Source of the DNA: Flavobacteriales bacterium
GTDB taxonomy: Bacteria > Bacteroidota > Bacteroidia > Flavobacteriales_D > Sanyastnellaceae
Length of the DNA: 7,051 bases
Direction: 5' to 3'
Assembly: GCA_947460525.1 (NCBI GenBank)
Contig: CANHIV010000048.1
Coordinates: 1-7,051, forward strand
The number at the start of each line of letters is the position of its first letter. Position 1 is the stretch's first letter. Positions 1-6,011 of the stretch are shown one piece after another. Position numbers and translations under genes: made by a program. Under the pieces are notes generated by a model, which worked only from the letters and a program-made list of their open reading frames with translations, was not told the origin of the DNA and ran no database searches.

Positions 1-306
1 AAGGACATTGCTGTCAAACCCAGCTTCATGTTTCGTTGGGTAAGATCTACTCGCCCTGCTATTGACGCACAAGTATTGATGACGTATAAAAAACGCTTCA
101 GCCTTGGCTTCGCCGCAAGAAACGGCCATGGTGTAAGTGGGATTGTTAAGTTTGATATCATGAATCAAATCAGCATTTCATACGCCTATGATCTTACGCT
201 CAACAAATTGAGATATGGATCTTACCAAACACATGAATTAAGTTTGAATCTTAAAACTTGCGCGGTAATCGGCCGAGATAAACAATTGTGTGCGGCCTAC
301 GAATAG
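1..306 (+). CDS. PorP/SprF-family outer-membrane protein, C-terminal part (5' truncated)
   Basis: The frame is open from base 1 and ends at TAG 304-306, giving the last 101 residues of a longer protein; the first ATG at 28 is internal. The piece has the PorP/SprF family look: a K-P-S-x-M-F-R-W motif, then P-A-I-D, a strand with L-G-F-A-A-R-N, a following G-I-V-K-F-D-I strand, the near-invariant S-Y-A-Y-D-L-T, and a late H-E-L-S-L-N strand. Alternating polar/hydrophobic residues fit outer-membrane beta strands. Family members (about 300-350 residues) are found in Bacteroidota, where they support surface delivery of gliding or secreted proteins by the type IX secretion system, often next to genes for large surface adhesins. 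The substrate here is unknown because the upstream neighbour is outside the window. A short tail with two cysteines follows the last strand. The family call is from pattern memory, not from a search. Confidence 0.8.
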   Translation, partial: KDIAVKPSFMFRWVRSTRPAIDAQVLMTYKKRFSLGFAARNGHGVSGIVKFDIMNQISISYAYDLTLNKLRYGSYQTHELSLNLKTCAVIGRDKQLCAAYE

Positions 307-309
307 CCC

Positions 310-666
310 ATGGAATTGAACATAGAGAGCTTCCGCGATTTTTGCCTTTCACTTCCTTTTACAGAAGAATGCACGCCCTTTGATGACCGTACTTTGGTAT
401 TCAAAGTAGCAGGAAAAATATTTGCGATGTGCGATATTTTTGAGTTCAACGCCATCAATCTAAAATGCAATCCAGACTACGCTGTAGAGCTTAGAAGCCA
501 ATATGCTGGGGTAATTCCTGGCTACCACAGCAATAAAAAACACTGGAACACTGTAAAACTGGACCAAGATGTTCCTGATGCTTTGGTCTGGCAACTTACC
601 CAACATTCCTTTGATCAAGTGGTGCTTGGATTGCCCAAAAAAGTACAGATTCAAATCTCAAAATAA
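310..666 (+). CDS. MmcQ/YjbR-family protein
   Basis: A 118-residue protein, the usual full length for the MmcQ/YjbR (CyaY-like fold) family. Family marks seen: an N-terminal helix ending in L-S-L-P; an E-x-x-P-F stretch near residues 20-25; F-K-V-A-G-K-I-F-A at 31-39; L-K-C at 51-53; V-I-P-G-Y at 68-72; N-K-K-H-W-N-T-V at 75-82; and a closing L-P-K-K at 108-111. The family has been called DNA-binding from its structure, but no cellular role is established, so none is assigned. It starts 3 bp after the PorP/SprF stop codon with no Shine-Dalgarno, which suggests co-transcription, although the two products have no known link. It is cytosolic, with no signal peptide or membrane segment. Confidence 0.85.
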   Translation: MELNIESFRDFCLSLPFTEECTPFDDRTLVFKVAGKIFAMCDIFEFNAINLKCNPDYAVELRSQYAGVIPGYHSNKKHWNTVKLDQDVPDALVWQLTQHSFDQVVLGLPKKVQIQISK

Positions 667-677
667 CTCACTTTTGA

Positions 678-698
678 TATTGAATAACTCTTTCAATA
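678..698 (+). terminator. Weak inverted repeat, possible terminator
   Basis: Perfect 7-bp arms TATTGAA (678-684) and TTCAATA (692-698) enclose a 7-base loop, 12 bases after the MmcQ/YjbR stop codon. A GTTTTT run follows at 705-710. The stem has only one G-C pair and the T run begins 7 bases after it, so this is a poor intrinsic terminator at best. It lies where a transcript end is expected, between two apparent transcription units. It could also be chance in AT-rich DNA. Confidence 0.25.
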
Positions 699-725
699 CC
701 CTCCGTTTTTGACTTTTCCTTCCAC

Positions 726-733
726 TACTTTTA
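726..733 (+). promoter_or_regulatory. Possible -7 promoter box for the 750-3902 gene run
   Basis: TACTTTTA at 726-733 matches the Bacteroidota -7 consensus TAnnTTTG except in the last base. It lies 16 bases before the ATG at 750, so the leader would be only about 10 bases. The nearest upstream TTG (709-711) is 14 bases away, shorter than the usual 17-19 or more, so the -33 element is weak. It is in the largest gene-free gap of the window (83 bp), which supports a transcription start here. Confidence 0.4.
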
Positions 734-749
734 GCCTCAAGATTAAAGT

Positions 750-1502
750 ATGGAAAATCATTTCATCCCCCTACAAAGCCTGGCCCAACAATTGGCTGAC
801 CAATTGAATGGATTGTACAGTGGTAAAAATAAAAAAGATTCATTGGAGCAAATGGTCAACAACTCCAGAGAATTGTATGAAAGATTAATTGTACTTCGAC
901 ACAAAGCCTACGAGCAAGAAGTTCAACCAGTCGAACAAACTACCCCTGAAATTGAAATGCCCGTTTTCACCCTAGAATTGGACGATTCAGTTGAAAGCCC
1001 CGTTGAAGAAGTTCCAACCATGGAACCAGAAACAACCTTTGTTTTTGAAATGGAAGAAGCTACTCAACCCGCTGAGGATACGATTCAGGTGGATGATGTC
1101 AATGAGCCAGAAATAGATACCCGTCAGGTAAATCTAATGGACATGATCGAAGAGGTGATCCAAGAAAAAACAACGCCTCCAGCAGAAGAGAATACGCCCA
1201 TCATTTCATTGAATGAAATCCTTGCGCAACAGCAAACACAACATACTATTCTAAAGTCTTTGGAAAAAGCCCCCATCGAAGATTTGAAAAAAAGCATCAC
1301 CATGAACCAGCGCTTTCAATTTGCGCGTGAGCTTTTCAAAGGGGATTCAGAACAATATGAGTTGTGCATTTCTGAGCTCAACAATGCCAGCAGTGACAAG
1401 GCTTTTGATGTTTTAGAAAACATGAAAAGAAAATGGAATTGGGACACTACTTCCATTGCCTACATTGAGCTAGAAGAGTTGGTGCAAAGAAGACACGCCT
1501 AA
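750..1502 (+). CDS. Hypothetical protein with acidic linker, upstream of rsmI
   Basis: I do not recognise a named family. The 250 residues fall into three parts. Residues 1-57 look helical and mildly amphipathic, with a Y-E-R-L-I-V-L-R-H-K stretch. Residues 57-150 are a low-complexity linker rich in Glu, Pro and Thr, with about 28 acidic and only 2 basic residues, probably disordered. Residues 150-250 form a likely helical domain with M-N-Q-R-F-Q-F-A-R-E-L-F-K-G-D (185-199), L-N-N-A-S-S-D-K-A (210-218), a W-N-W-D near 229-232 and a final Q-R-R. This last part resembles a conserved C-terminal domain in Bacteroidota hypothetical proteins that I recall only loosely. There is no signal peptide or membrane segment, so it is probably cytosolic. 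Its TAA (1500-1502) directly abuts the rsmI ATG, implying co-transcription and possibly translational coupling with rRNA modification and lysS. No Shine-Dalgarno precedes ATG 750. Confidence 0.85.
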   Translation: MENHFIPLQSLAQQLADQLNGLYSGKNKKDSLEQMVNNSRELYERLIVLRHKAYEQEVQPVEQTTPEIEMPVFTLELDDSVESPVEEVPTMEPETTFVFEMEEATQPAEDTIQVDDVNEPEIDTRQVNLMDMIEEVIQEKTTPPAEENTPIISLNEILAQQQTQHTILKSLEKAPIEDLKKSITMNQRFQFARELFKGDSEQYELCISELNNASSDKAFDVLENMKRKWNWDTTSIAYIELEELVQRRHA

Positions 1503-2174
1503 ATGAAACTGGCCCTTGTACCTACACCAGTAGGAAATCTAGAGGACATAACGCTTCGGGCTATTCGCTATCTGAAAGAATGTGATTTCATTCTTTGCGA
1601 GGATACCCGATACAGCAGTAAACTGTTGCAACATTTGGGCATTTCCAAGCCTTTGATGAGCTATCACCAAAACAACGAACACCATACGTTGAACAGGGTG
1701 ATTCAAAAAATTCAATCCCACAACCTTACTTGCCTGATCACAGACTCCGGCACCCCCGCTATCTCCGATCCTGGATTTCTGTTGGTGCGAGAATGCATCA
1801 AAGAAAACATCGAAGTAGAGTGCCTTCCCGGGCCTACCGCGTTTGTTCCTGCCCTTGTGGTGAGCGGTCTGCCGGCAGAAAAGTTTGTTTTTGAAGGCTT
1901 CCTCCCTCACAAAAAGGGAAGAGAAACGCGGATAAAAAAAATTGCGCTAGAAGACAAAACAGTGATTCTCTATGAAAGTCCTCATCGACTTTTAAAAACA
2001 TTAGAGCAGTTGTCCACCTTCTGCGGAACAGAGAGAGAATGTGCGGTGGTGCGAGAAATTTCAAAACTCCATGAGGAGGTTTTTAGAGGGACTTTGGAAC
2101 AAGCTCGTCTATGGGCTGAACAATCTGCCCCTAAGGGTGAATTTGTTCTTCTAGTTTCGCCCGTTAAGGATTAA
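1503..2174 (+). CDS. rsmI: 16S rRNA (cytidine1402-2'-O)-methyltransferase RsmI
   Basis: RsmI methylates the 2'-O of C1402 in the decoding centre of 16S rRNA using S-adenosylmethionine. Family (tetrapyrrole methylase fold) motifs appear in order: T-P-V-G-N-L at residues 8-13, C-E-D-T-R at 32-36, the D-S-G-T-P-A-I-S-D-P-G loop at 81-91, L-P-G-P-T-A at 108-113, G-F-L-P-x-K-K-G-R at 132-140, Y-E-S-P-H-R at 157-162, R-E-I-S-K-L-H-E-E at about 184-192, and a final K-G-E-F-V-L-L-V. At 223 residues it is shorter than the E. coli enzyme (286); the missing part is the C-terminal region after the methylase core, which matches the short form I associate with Bacteroidota, so it is not read as damage. The ATG directly follows the upstream TAA, and lysS starts 9 bp after its stop, placing it mid-operon. 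Confidence 0.96.
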   Translation: MKLALVPTPVGNLEDITLRAIRYLKECDFILCEDTRYSSKLLQHLGISKPLMSYHQNNEHHTLNRVIQKIQSHNLTCLITDSGTPAISDPGFLLVRECIKENIEVECLPGPTAFVPALVVSGLPAEKFVFEGFLPHKKGRETRIKKIALEDKTVILYESPHRLLKTLEQLSTFCGTERECAVVREISKLHEEVFRGTLEQARLWAEQSAPKGEFVLLVSPVKD

Positions 2175-2183
2175 ATTCGCGAC

Positions 2184-3902
2184 ATGAACGCGCATTTGTC
2201 TCCAGAAGAAATTGTTAGAAGAGAAGCTTTACAGAAACTACGTCAATTGGGAATTGACCCGTTTCCTGCTGCTGAATTTGTTACCACCACCACTGCTCAT
2301 GAGGCCAAGGCCAATTACGAAGAAGGCAAAGAGGTAACCCTTGCGGGTCGTATCATGAACCAACGTGTAATGGGCAAAGCCACCTTTGGTGACTTGCAAG
2401 ATTCCTCTGGCAAAATACAATTGTACTTGAATGTGGATGAGATTTGTCCGGGTGATGACAAAACCTTGTACAACGAGGTCATCAAGCATCTGGTTCACTT
2501 TGGTGATTTCATCGGAATAACAGGAAAGCTTTTCACCACCAAAATGGGTGAGATTTCTGTAAAAGTTTCTCACTTTCAAATTTTGGCCAAGTCCATCAAA
2601 CCCCTTCCCGTCGTTAAAAAAGATGCGGAAGGCAATATCTACGATGCGTTCACAGATCCCGAATCAAGGTACCGCATGCGTTATGTGGATTTGGTAGTCA
2701 ATGACAACGTTAAAAAAACATTCTATACCCGCACGAAAATCGTCAATGCCATGCGTCAATTTTTCAATGACCATGGCTATTTGGAGGTAGATACACCGGT
2801 ATTGCAAAATATTCCAGGAGGCGCATCCGCTCGTCCATTCATTACCCATCACAACGCGTTGGACATTCCCATGTACATGAGAATTGCCAATGAATTGTAT
2901 TTGAAACGCCTTATCGTTGGCGGATTTGATGGGGTATATGAATTTTCTAGAAACTTCAGAAATGAAGGAATGGACCGCACCCACAATCCCGAGTTTACTG
3001 TGATGGAAATATATGTGGCCTTCAAAGACTACAACTGGATGATGAACTTCACAGAAAACATGTTGGCCCACGTCTGTCATGCATCTTTGGGAACCACCGA
3101 CGTGCAGCACGGAGAGAAAGTGCTCAACTTCAATCCTCCTTTCAAACGCGTTACCATGACCCAGTCCATCATTGATTTTACAGGCTTTGATATCACTGGA
3201 AAAAATGAAAAAGAGATCTTCGAATTTTGCAAATCCATTGGTCTAGAAGTCAACGAATCCATGGGGAAAGGAAAGTTGATTGATGAGATTTTTGGCGCCA
3301 AATGCGAAAAGAATTACATCCAACCCACTTTCATTACGGATTACCCCGTAGAAATGTCGCCGTTGTGCAAAAGACACCGAGAAAATCCAGAACTCACTGA
3401 GCGTTTTGAATTGATGGTGAACGGAAAAGAAATTGCCAATGCGTACAGTGAATTGAATGATCCTATCGATCAATTGGGTCGATTTGAAGAACAAATGCGC
3501 CTAATGGAAAGAGGAGACGATGAAGCCATGTTCATCGATCATGATTTTATCCGTTCATTGGAATACGGTATGCCTCCTACATCAGGTATGGGAATAGGAG
3601 TGGACCGATTGGTGATGTTGCTCACCAACAATGAATCCATTCAAGAGGTCTTGTTCTTCCCTCAAATGCGTCCAGAAAAGCCTGTACACGGTCCTGATCT
3701 CAACGCTTTCAAAGCAGTAGGTGTTGCTGATGAATGGCTAGAGCATTTGCCAAAAGCTGGTTTCTTGGATCTTGATGCACTGAAAAATGCCAAGCCTACT
3801 GCTGTTCATCAACAACTCAATGGCTACCGCAAAAAAAACAAACTCGAAATCTCAGCCATTCAATTGACCGATGTTGAGGCTTGGATAGCCGCCATCAATT
3901 GA
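2184..3902 (+). CDS. lysS: Lysyl-tRNA synthetase, class II
   Basis: This cytosolic enzyme charges tRNA-Lys with lysine using ATP. An N-terminal helix (about 1-45) leads into the anticodon-binding OB fold (about 51-145, with L-A-G-R-I and F-G-D-L-Q-D). The class II catalytic domain follows: R-Y-R-M-R-Y-V-D-L, motif 1 around F-x-x-x-H-G-Y-L-E-V-D-T-P, motif 2 R-N-F-R-N-E-G with R-T-H-N-P-E-F at 256-271, and motif 3 G-M-G-I-G-V-D-R at 468-475. The core ends at F-F-P-Q-M-R-P-E-K (491-499). A further 73 residues (500-572) contain V-G-V-A-D-E-W, a Y-R-K-K-N-K-L-E-I-S stretch and D-V-E-A-W; E. coli LysS (505 residues) lacks this part, and I recall similar tails in Bacteroidota LysS. The ATG at 2184 is 9 bp after the rsmI stop with no Shine-Dalgarno. 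All catalytic motifs look intact. Confidence 0.98.
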   Translation: MNAHLSPEEIVRREALQKLRQLGIDPFPAAEFVTTTTAHEAKANYEEGKEVTLAGRIMNQRVMGKATFGDLQDSSGKIQLYLNVDEICPGDDKTLYNEVIKHLVHFGDFIGITGKLFTTKMGEISVKVSHFQILAKSIKPLPVVKKDAEGNIYDAFTDPESRYRMRYVDLVVNDNVKKTFYTRTKIVNAMRQFFNDHGYLEVDTPVLQNIPGGASARPFITHHNALDIPMYMRIANELYLKRLIVGGFDGVYEFSRNFRNEGMDRTHNPEFTVMEIYVAFKDYNWMMNFTENMLAHVCHASLGTTDVQHGEKVLNFNPPFKRVTMTQSIIDFTGFDITGKNEKEIFEFCKSIGLEVNESMGKGKLIDEIFGAKCEKNYIQPTFITDYPVEMSPLCKRHRENPELTERFELMVNGKEIANAYSELNDPIDQLGRFEEQMRLMERGDDEAMFIDHDFIRSLEYGMPPTSGMGIGVDRLVMLLTNNESIQEVLFFPQMRPEKPVHGPDLNAFKAVGVADEWLEHLPKAGFLDLDALKNAKPTAVHQQLNGYRKKNKLEISAIQLTDVEAWIAAIN

Positions 3903-3958
3903 CAACCTGAGGTTCGTAACTAAAAAAAGGCAACCGTAGAAAACTGAATTTCAGCGGG

Positions 3959-3965
3959 TACTTTG
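3959..3965 (+). promoter_or_regulatory. Possible -7 promoter box for the OmpA-like lipoprotein gene
   Basis: TACTTTG at 3959-3965 resembles the Bacteroidota -7 element TAnnTTTG with one base missing from the spacer. It is 15 bases before ATG 3981 in the 78-bp gap after lysS, so the transcript leader would be very short. No TTG lies at the expected -33 distance. If real, it lets the lipoprotein gene be expressed apart from lysS. It also argues against the alternative TTG start at 3963, which would overlap the box. Confidence 0.4.
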
Positions 3966-3980
3966 TACAAAATCGTGAAA

Positions 3981-4931
3981 ATGAAAAGTACTAAGTTCTT
4001 GTTGGGAATAGCCCTATCCATGGCGTTTGTTGCTTGTGTGCCGAAAAAAAAATTCACTGAGCTGACCGATAAAAAGCAAAAAGCTGATCAAGAAATTGAG
4101 CAATTGCGCAATCTCAATGAAAAGCTAGACGCCAACAACAAAGAGTGCACCACCAATCTAAGCACCGCAAAAAAGGAAAATTCAAAGTTGTCCCAAGATA
4201 CCACCAAGTACGGAAAAGAAAACCGCTACTTGCGTGATCAAGTAGACAACCTTACTACTTTAAATGACACCCTTTCTCAAAAGATGAACACGCTCCTTGT
4301 GGCGTCCAGTAAGGAAAACAAATTGCTTCTGGAAGAACTAAGACGCAAAGAAAATGCGCTGAAAGTCAAAGAAGCAGAAGTCAAAGAAAAGGAATCCGCC
4401 ATTGCAGAAAGAGAAGCCAAACTTCAAGACTTGCAACACATGATGGCCGCCAAAGACAGTGCTGCACAAGCGCTTAGAGCCAAGCTTACCAAAGCTTTGG
4501 AAGCTTTCAAAAACAAAGGACTTACCGTTACAGAAAGAGATGGAAAAGTGTACGTGAGTATGGAGGCCAAATTGCTTTTCGCTTCTGGAAGTACTGCTGT
4601 AGACACCAAAGGAAAAGAGGCCTTGCTAGAAATCGCCCAAGCCTTACAAGATGAAAACGAAGTGGAAATAATCGTAGAAGGACACACCGATACAGACAAA
4701 TTAAATTCTTCAGCCATACCTCGCGACAACTGGGAATTGAGCGTATTGCGTGCTACTGAAGTAGTGAAGATAATGAGTGAAAATTCTACAGTGAAACCTG
4801 AGATTCTTTCTGCCGCAGGAAGAAGTGAATTTCACCCCGTTGATGCCAATGATAAATCAAAAAACAGAAGGATTGAAATCATCATTCAACCCAGCATGAA
4901 AGAGATTTATCAGTGGATTGAAAAGAACTAA
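3981..4931 (+). CDS. OmpA-family lipoprotein with coiled-coil stalk
   Basis: A 316-residue envelope protein. It begins with a lipoprotein-type signal: K2, K5, a hydrophobic run at 6-18 and Cys19 after F-V-A, a relaxed lipobox. Residues 25-180 are Lys/Glu/Leu-rich and heptad-like with almost no Pro or Gly, indicating a long coiled coil. Residues about 186-303 are an OmpA C-terminal domain: L-F-A-S-G-S at 199-204, E-G-H-T-D at 233-237, N-W-E-L-S-V-L-R-A at 250-258, A-G-R-S-E near 279-283 and N-R-R-I-E-I at 295-300. This domain binds peptidoglycan; Asp237 and Arg257 sit at the usual contact motifs. The inferred role is to tether a membrane to the cell wall from a lipid anchor. ATG 3981 is preferred over TTG 3963 because it starts the signal peptide directly. 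An A9 tract (4044-4052) encodes the three lysines after Cys19. The stop codon overlaps that of the opposing gene. Confidence 0.92.
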   Translation: MKSTKFLLGIALSMAFVACVPKKKFTELTDKKQKADQEIEQLRNLNEKLDANNKECTTNLSTAKKENSKLSQDTTKYGKENRYLRDQVDNLTTLNDTLSQKMNTLLVASSKENKLLLEELRRKENALKVKEAEVKEKESAIAEREAKLQDLQHMMAAKDSAAQALRAKLTKALEAFKNKGLTVTERDGKVYVSMEAKLLFASGSTAVDTKGKEALLEIAQALQDENEVEIIVEGHTDTDKLNSSAIPRDNWELSVLRATEVVKIMSENSTVKPEILSAAGRSEFHPVDANDKSKNRRIEIIIQPSMKEIYQWIEKN

Positions 4932-5248
4932 CCTTTGGGATAAATAATCTTGCGCATGGCCTTCTTCTTGGGGTGCATGCGCACTTTTACTTTTGTACCC
5001 ACAGGAAACATGGGCTCGCCCGTGCAATACTCTTCAGCTCTGAACTTGATTCTACCCTCCATGTCTTCAAAGGAAATCAAAGGATGAAATTGTCGCTCTC
5101 CCTTTACGGAAGCTTGCGCCCAATTTTCTATCACCCCTTCTCTTTCGATAAAAGAAAAACGCATGTAGATTTCATCCTTGAATCGATAAATGATGTAGGA
5201 TCCTATGATGATCGTGAGTATCCACGCGGGTAGGTAATCGGTATTCAT
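4928..5248 (-). CDS. Small single-pass membrane protein, unknown function
   Basis: A 106-residue protein with one hydrophobic segment at about 6-21 (L-P-A-W-I-L-T-I-I-I-G-S-Y-I-I-Y), followed by a basic/acidic stretch (R-F-K-D-E) and a soluble domain of probable beta strands: G-V-I-E-N-W-A (38-44), F-H-P-L-I-S-F-E-D (54-62) and P-V-G-T-K-V-K-V-R-M-H-P-K-K near the C-terminus. The last motif resembles the closing strand of DUF3592-type small membrane proteins, a tentative comparison. Positive charge follows the helix, so the soluble domain may be cytoplasmic; the family role is unknown. Support for coding: a good promoter box upstream, a complete frame filling the space between neighbours, and protein-like composition. 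Its TAG (complement of 4928-4930) overlaps the TAA of the OmpA-like gene, and its start is divergent from recO. The complementary + strand frame at 4973-5233 is taken as its shadow. Confidence 0.8.
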   Translation of the reverse strand: MNTDYLPAWILTIIIGSYIIYRFKDEIYMRFSFIEREGVIENWAQASVKGERQFHPLISFEDMEGRIKFRAEEYCTGEPMFPVGTKVKVRMHPKKKAMRKIIYPKG

Positions 5249-5251
5249 CTC

Positions 5252-5272
5252 TTACTTTTGCTACAAAAATAA
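5252..5272. promoter_or_regulatory. Overlapping divergent -7 boxes in a near-perfect inverted repeat
   Basis: TACTTTTG (5253-5260, + strand) and TATTTTTG (complement of 5264-5271, - strand) both match the Bacteroidota -7 consensus TAnnTTTG exactly. With flanking T5252 and A5272 they form 9-bp arms, 8 of 9 pairs complementary, around a CTA centre. The forward box is 31 bases before the recO ATG (5292) and the reverse box 15 bases before the small membrane protein ATG (5248). Neither side shows a clear TTG at -33. Start points would fall within or beside the opposite box, so polymerase binding at the two would be mutually exclusive. The symmetry could alternatively be an operator. Confidence 0.6.
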
Positions 5273-5291
5273 ACCTTTTGCATCTCCATTC

Positions 5292-6002
5292 ATGAAAGAA
5301 TTAAACGGCATCGTGATCCAAAAAAAAATGATTCGGGATCAATTGTGCCTGGTAAAAGTTTTTTCTGAAAGCAATGGGCTACAGGGTTTCTGGTGGAAAG
5401 GTTCCTCCAAGACGGGTCCAAAATTCAATTTGTTTGACGTTATCCAATTTCAAATCAAAGAAGATCAAAAAGACCATACCCCTTGGCTGCGCAATCCACA
5501 AGTCACGCAGCACTTGTTTCATTCCCGCATCGATCCTACCAAAAGTGCAACGCTACTCTTCTTCCAAGAAGTCTTGCATCACCTGCTAGAAGAGCATTAT
5601 CAAAATCCACCGCTCTATCATTTTCTGGTTCAACTTACCTTAGACTTGGATTCTGCAGATCAAGTGCAATCGTATCACTTTGCCTTTGCTGTGGGACTCA
5701 TGCGCGCATTGGGATGTTGTCCCATTGTCCCAAAAGACAATCCAGAGTGGTTCAGCATGAAAGAAGGACAATTTGGAAAAGGCTATGTTCCTCCTGGACT
5801 CAACATTACAAAAGACCAAAATCAACTAGCGCTTTTTATAGACATCCTCCAACACAATTGGGACTTTGCCGAAAATAAAAATGTCACAGGCGCTCAAAAA
5901 AGAAGCCTTTTGCGCGATGCCATTGAATATTTGTTCATACAAATGGAAAAAAAATCAACGATTCAAAGCCTAGAAATTTTCTATGAGCTCTTCCATTTGT
6001 AG
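5292..6002 (+). CDS. recO: DNA repair protein RecO
   Basis: RecO works with RecR (and RecF) to load RecA onto SSB-coated single-stranded DNA at gaps and breaks. The 236-residue length is normal. Residues 1-77 fit the N-terminal OB fold (G-I-V-I-Q-K start, F-S-E-S-N-G-L-Q-G-F at 24-33, F-D-V-I-Q-F-Q-I at 48-55, then R-N-P-Q-V). The rest is the helical domain: S-A-T-L-L-F-F-Q-E-V-L at 85-95, F-L-V-Q-L-T-L-D-L-D at 111-120, the family L-G-C-C-P-I at 140-145 and a F-S-M-K-E-G-Q-F-G segment at 154-162. Only three cysteines (19, 142, 143) are present, so the C4 zinc site seen in Deinococcus RecO is absent, as I recall for other Bacteroidota. An A9 tract at 5320-5328 covers codons 10-12. The start fits the family N-terminus, and holB follows 9 bp after the stop. 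Confidence 0.9.
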   Translation: MKELNGIVIQKKMIRDQLCLVKVFSESNGLQGFWWKGSSKTGPKFNLFDVIQFQIKEDQKDHTPWLRNPQVTQHLFHSRIDPTKSATLLFFQEVLHHLLEEHYQNPPLYHFLVQLTLDLDSADQVQSYHFAFAVGLMRALGCCPIVPKDNPEWFSMKEGQFGKGYVPPGLNITKDQNQLALFIDILQHNWDFAENKNVTGAQKRSLLRDAIEYLFIQMEKKSTIQSLEIFYELFHL

Positions 6003-6011
6003 ATTTACAAC

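Noticed and set aside
1539..1910. 123-residue minus-strand frame inside rsmI
   Set aside because: Fully antisense to conserved RsmI motifs, with low-plausibility composition; a shadow frame.
2664..3110. 148-residue open frame on the minus strand inside lysS
   Set aside because: It lies wholly within a clear lysS, its translation is rich in His, Ile and Val without recognisable motifs, and it has no promoter; it is a shadow of the coding strand.
3903..3950. Short hairpin AACC-TGA-GGTT and an A7 run after lysS as a terminator
   Set aside because: The 4-bp stem is too short and the following run is A's rather than T's on the transcript; no convincing intrinsic terminator.
3963..3980. Upstream TTG start for the OmpA-like lipoprotein
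   Set aside because: It would overlap the likely -7 box and adds six residues before an otherwise standard signal peptide; ATG 3981 is simpler.
4973..5233. 86-residue + strand frame opposite the small membrane protein gene
   Set aside because: The minus-strand frame has a transmembrane helix, a matching promoter box and a well-placed start, while this one has none and would start inside the preceding gene's convergent neighbour.
5483..5878. 131-residue + strand frame inside recO
   Set aside because: It overlaps recO in another frame and is rich in Ser, Arg and Cys, typical of an out-of-frame reading.
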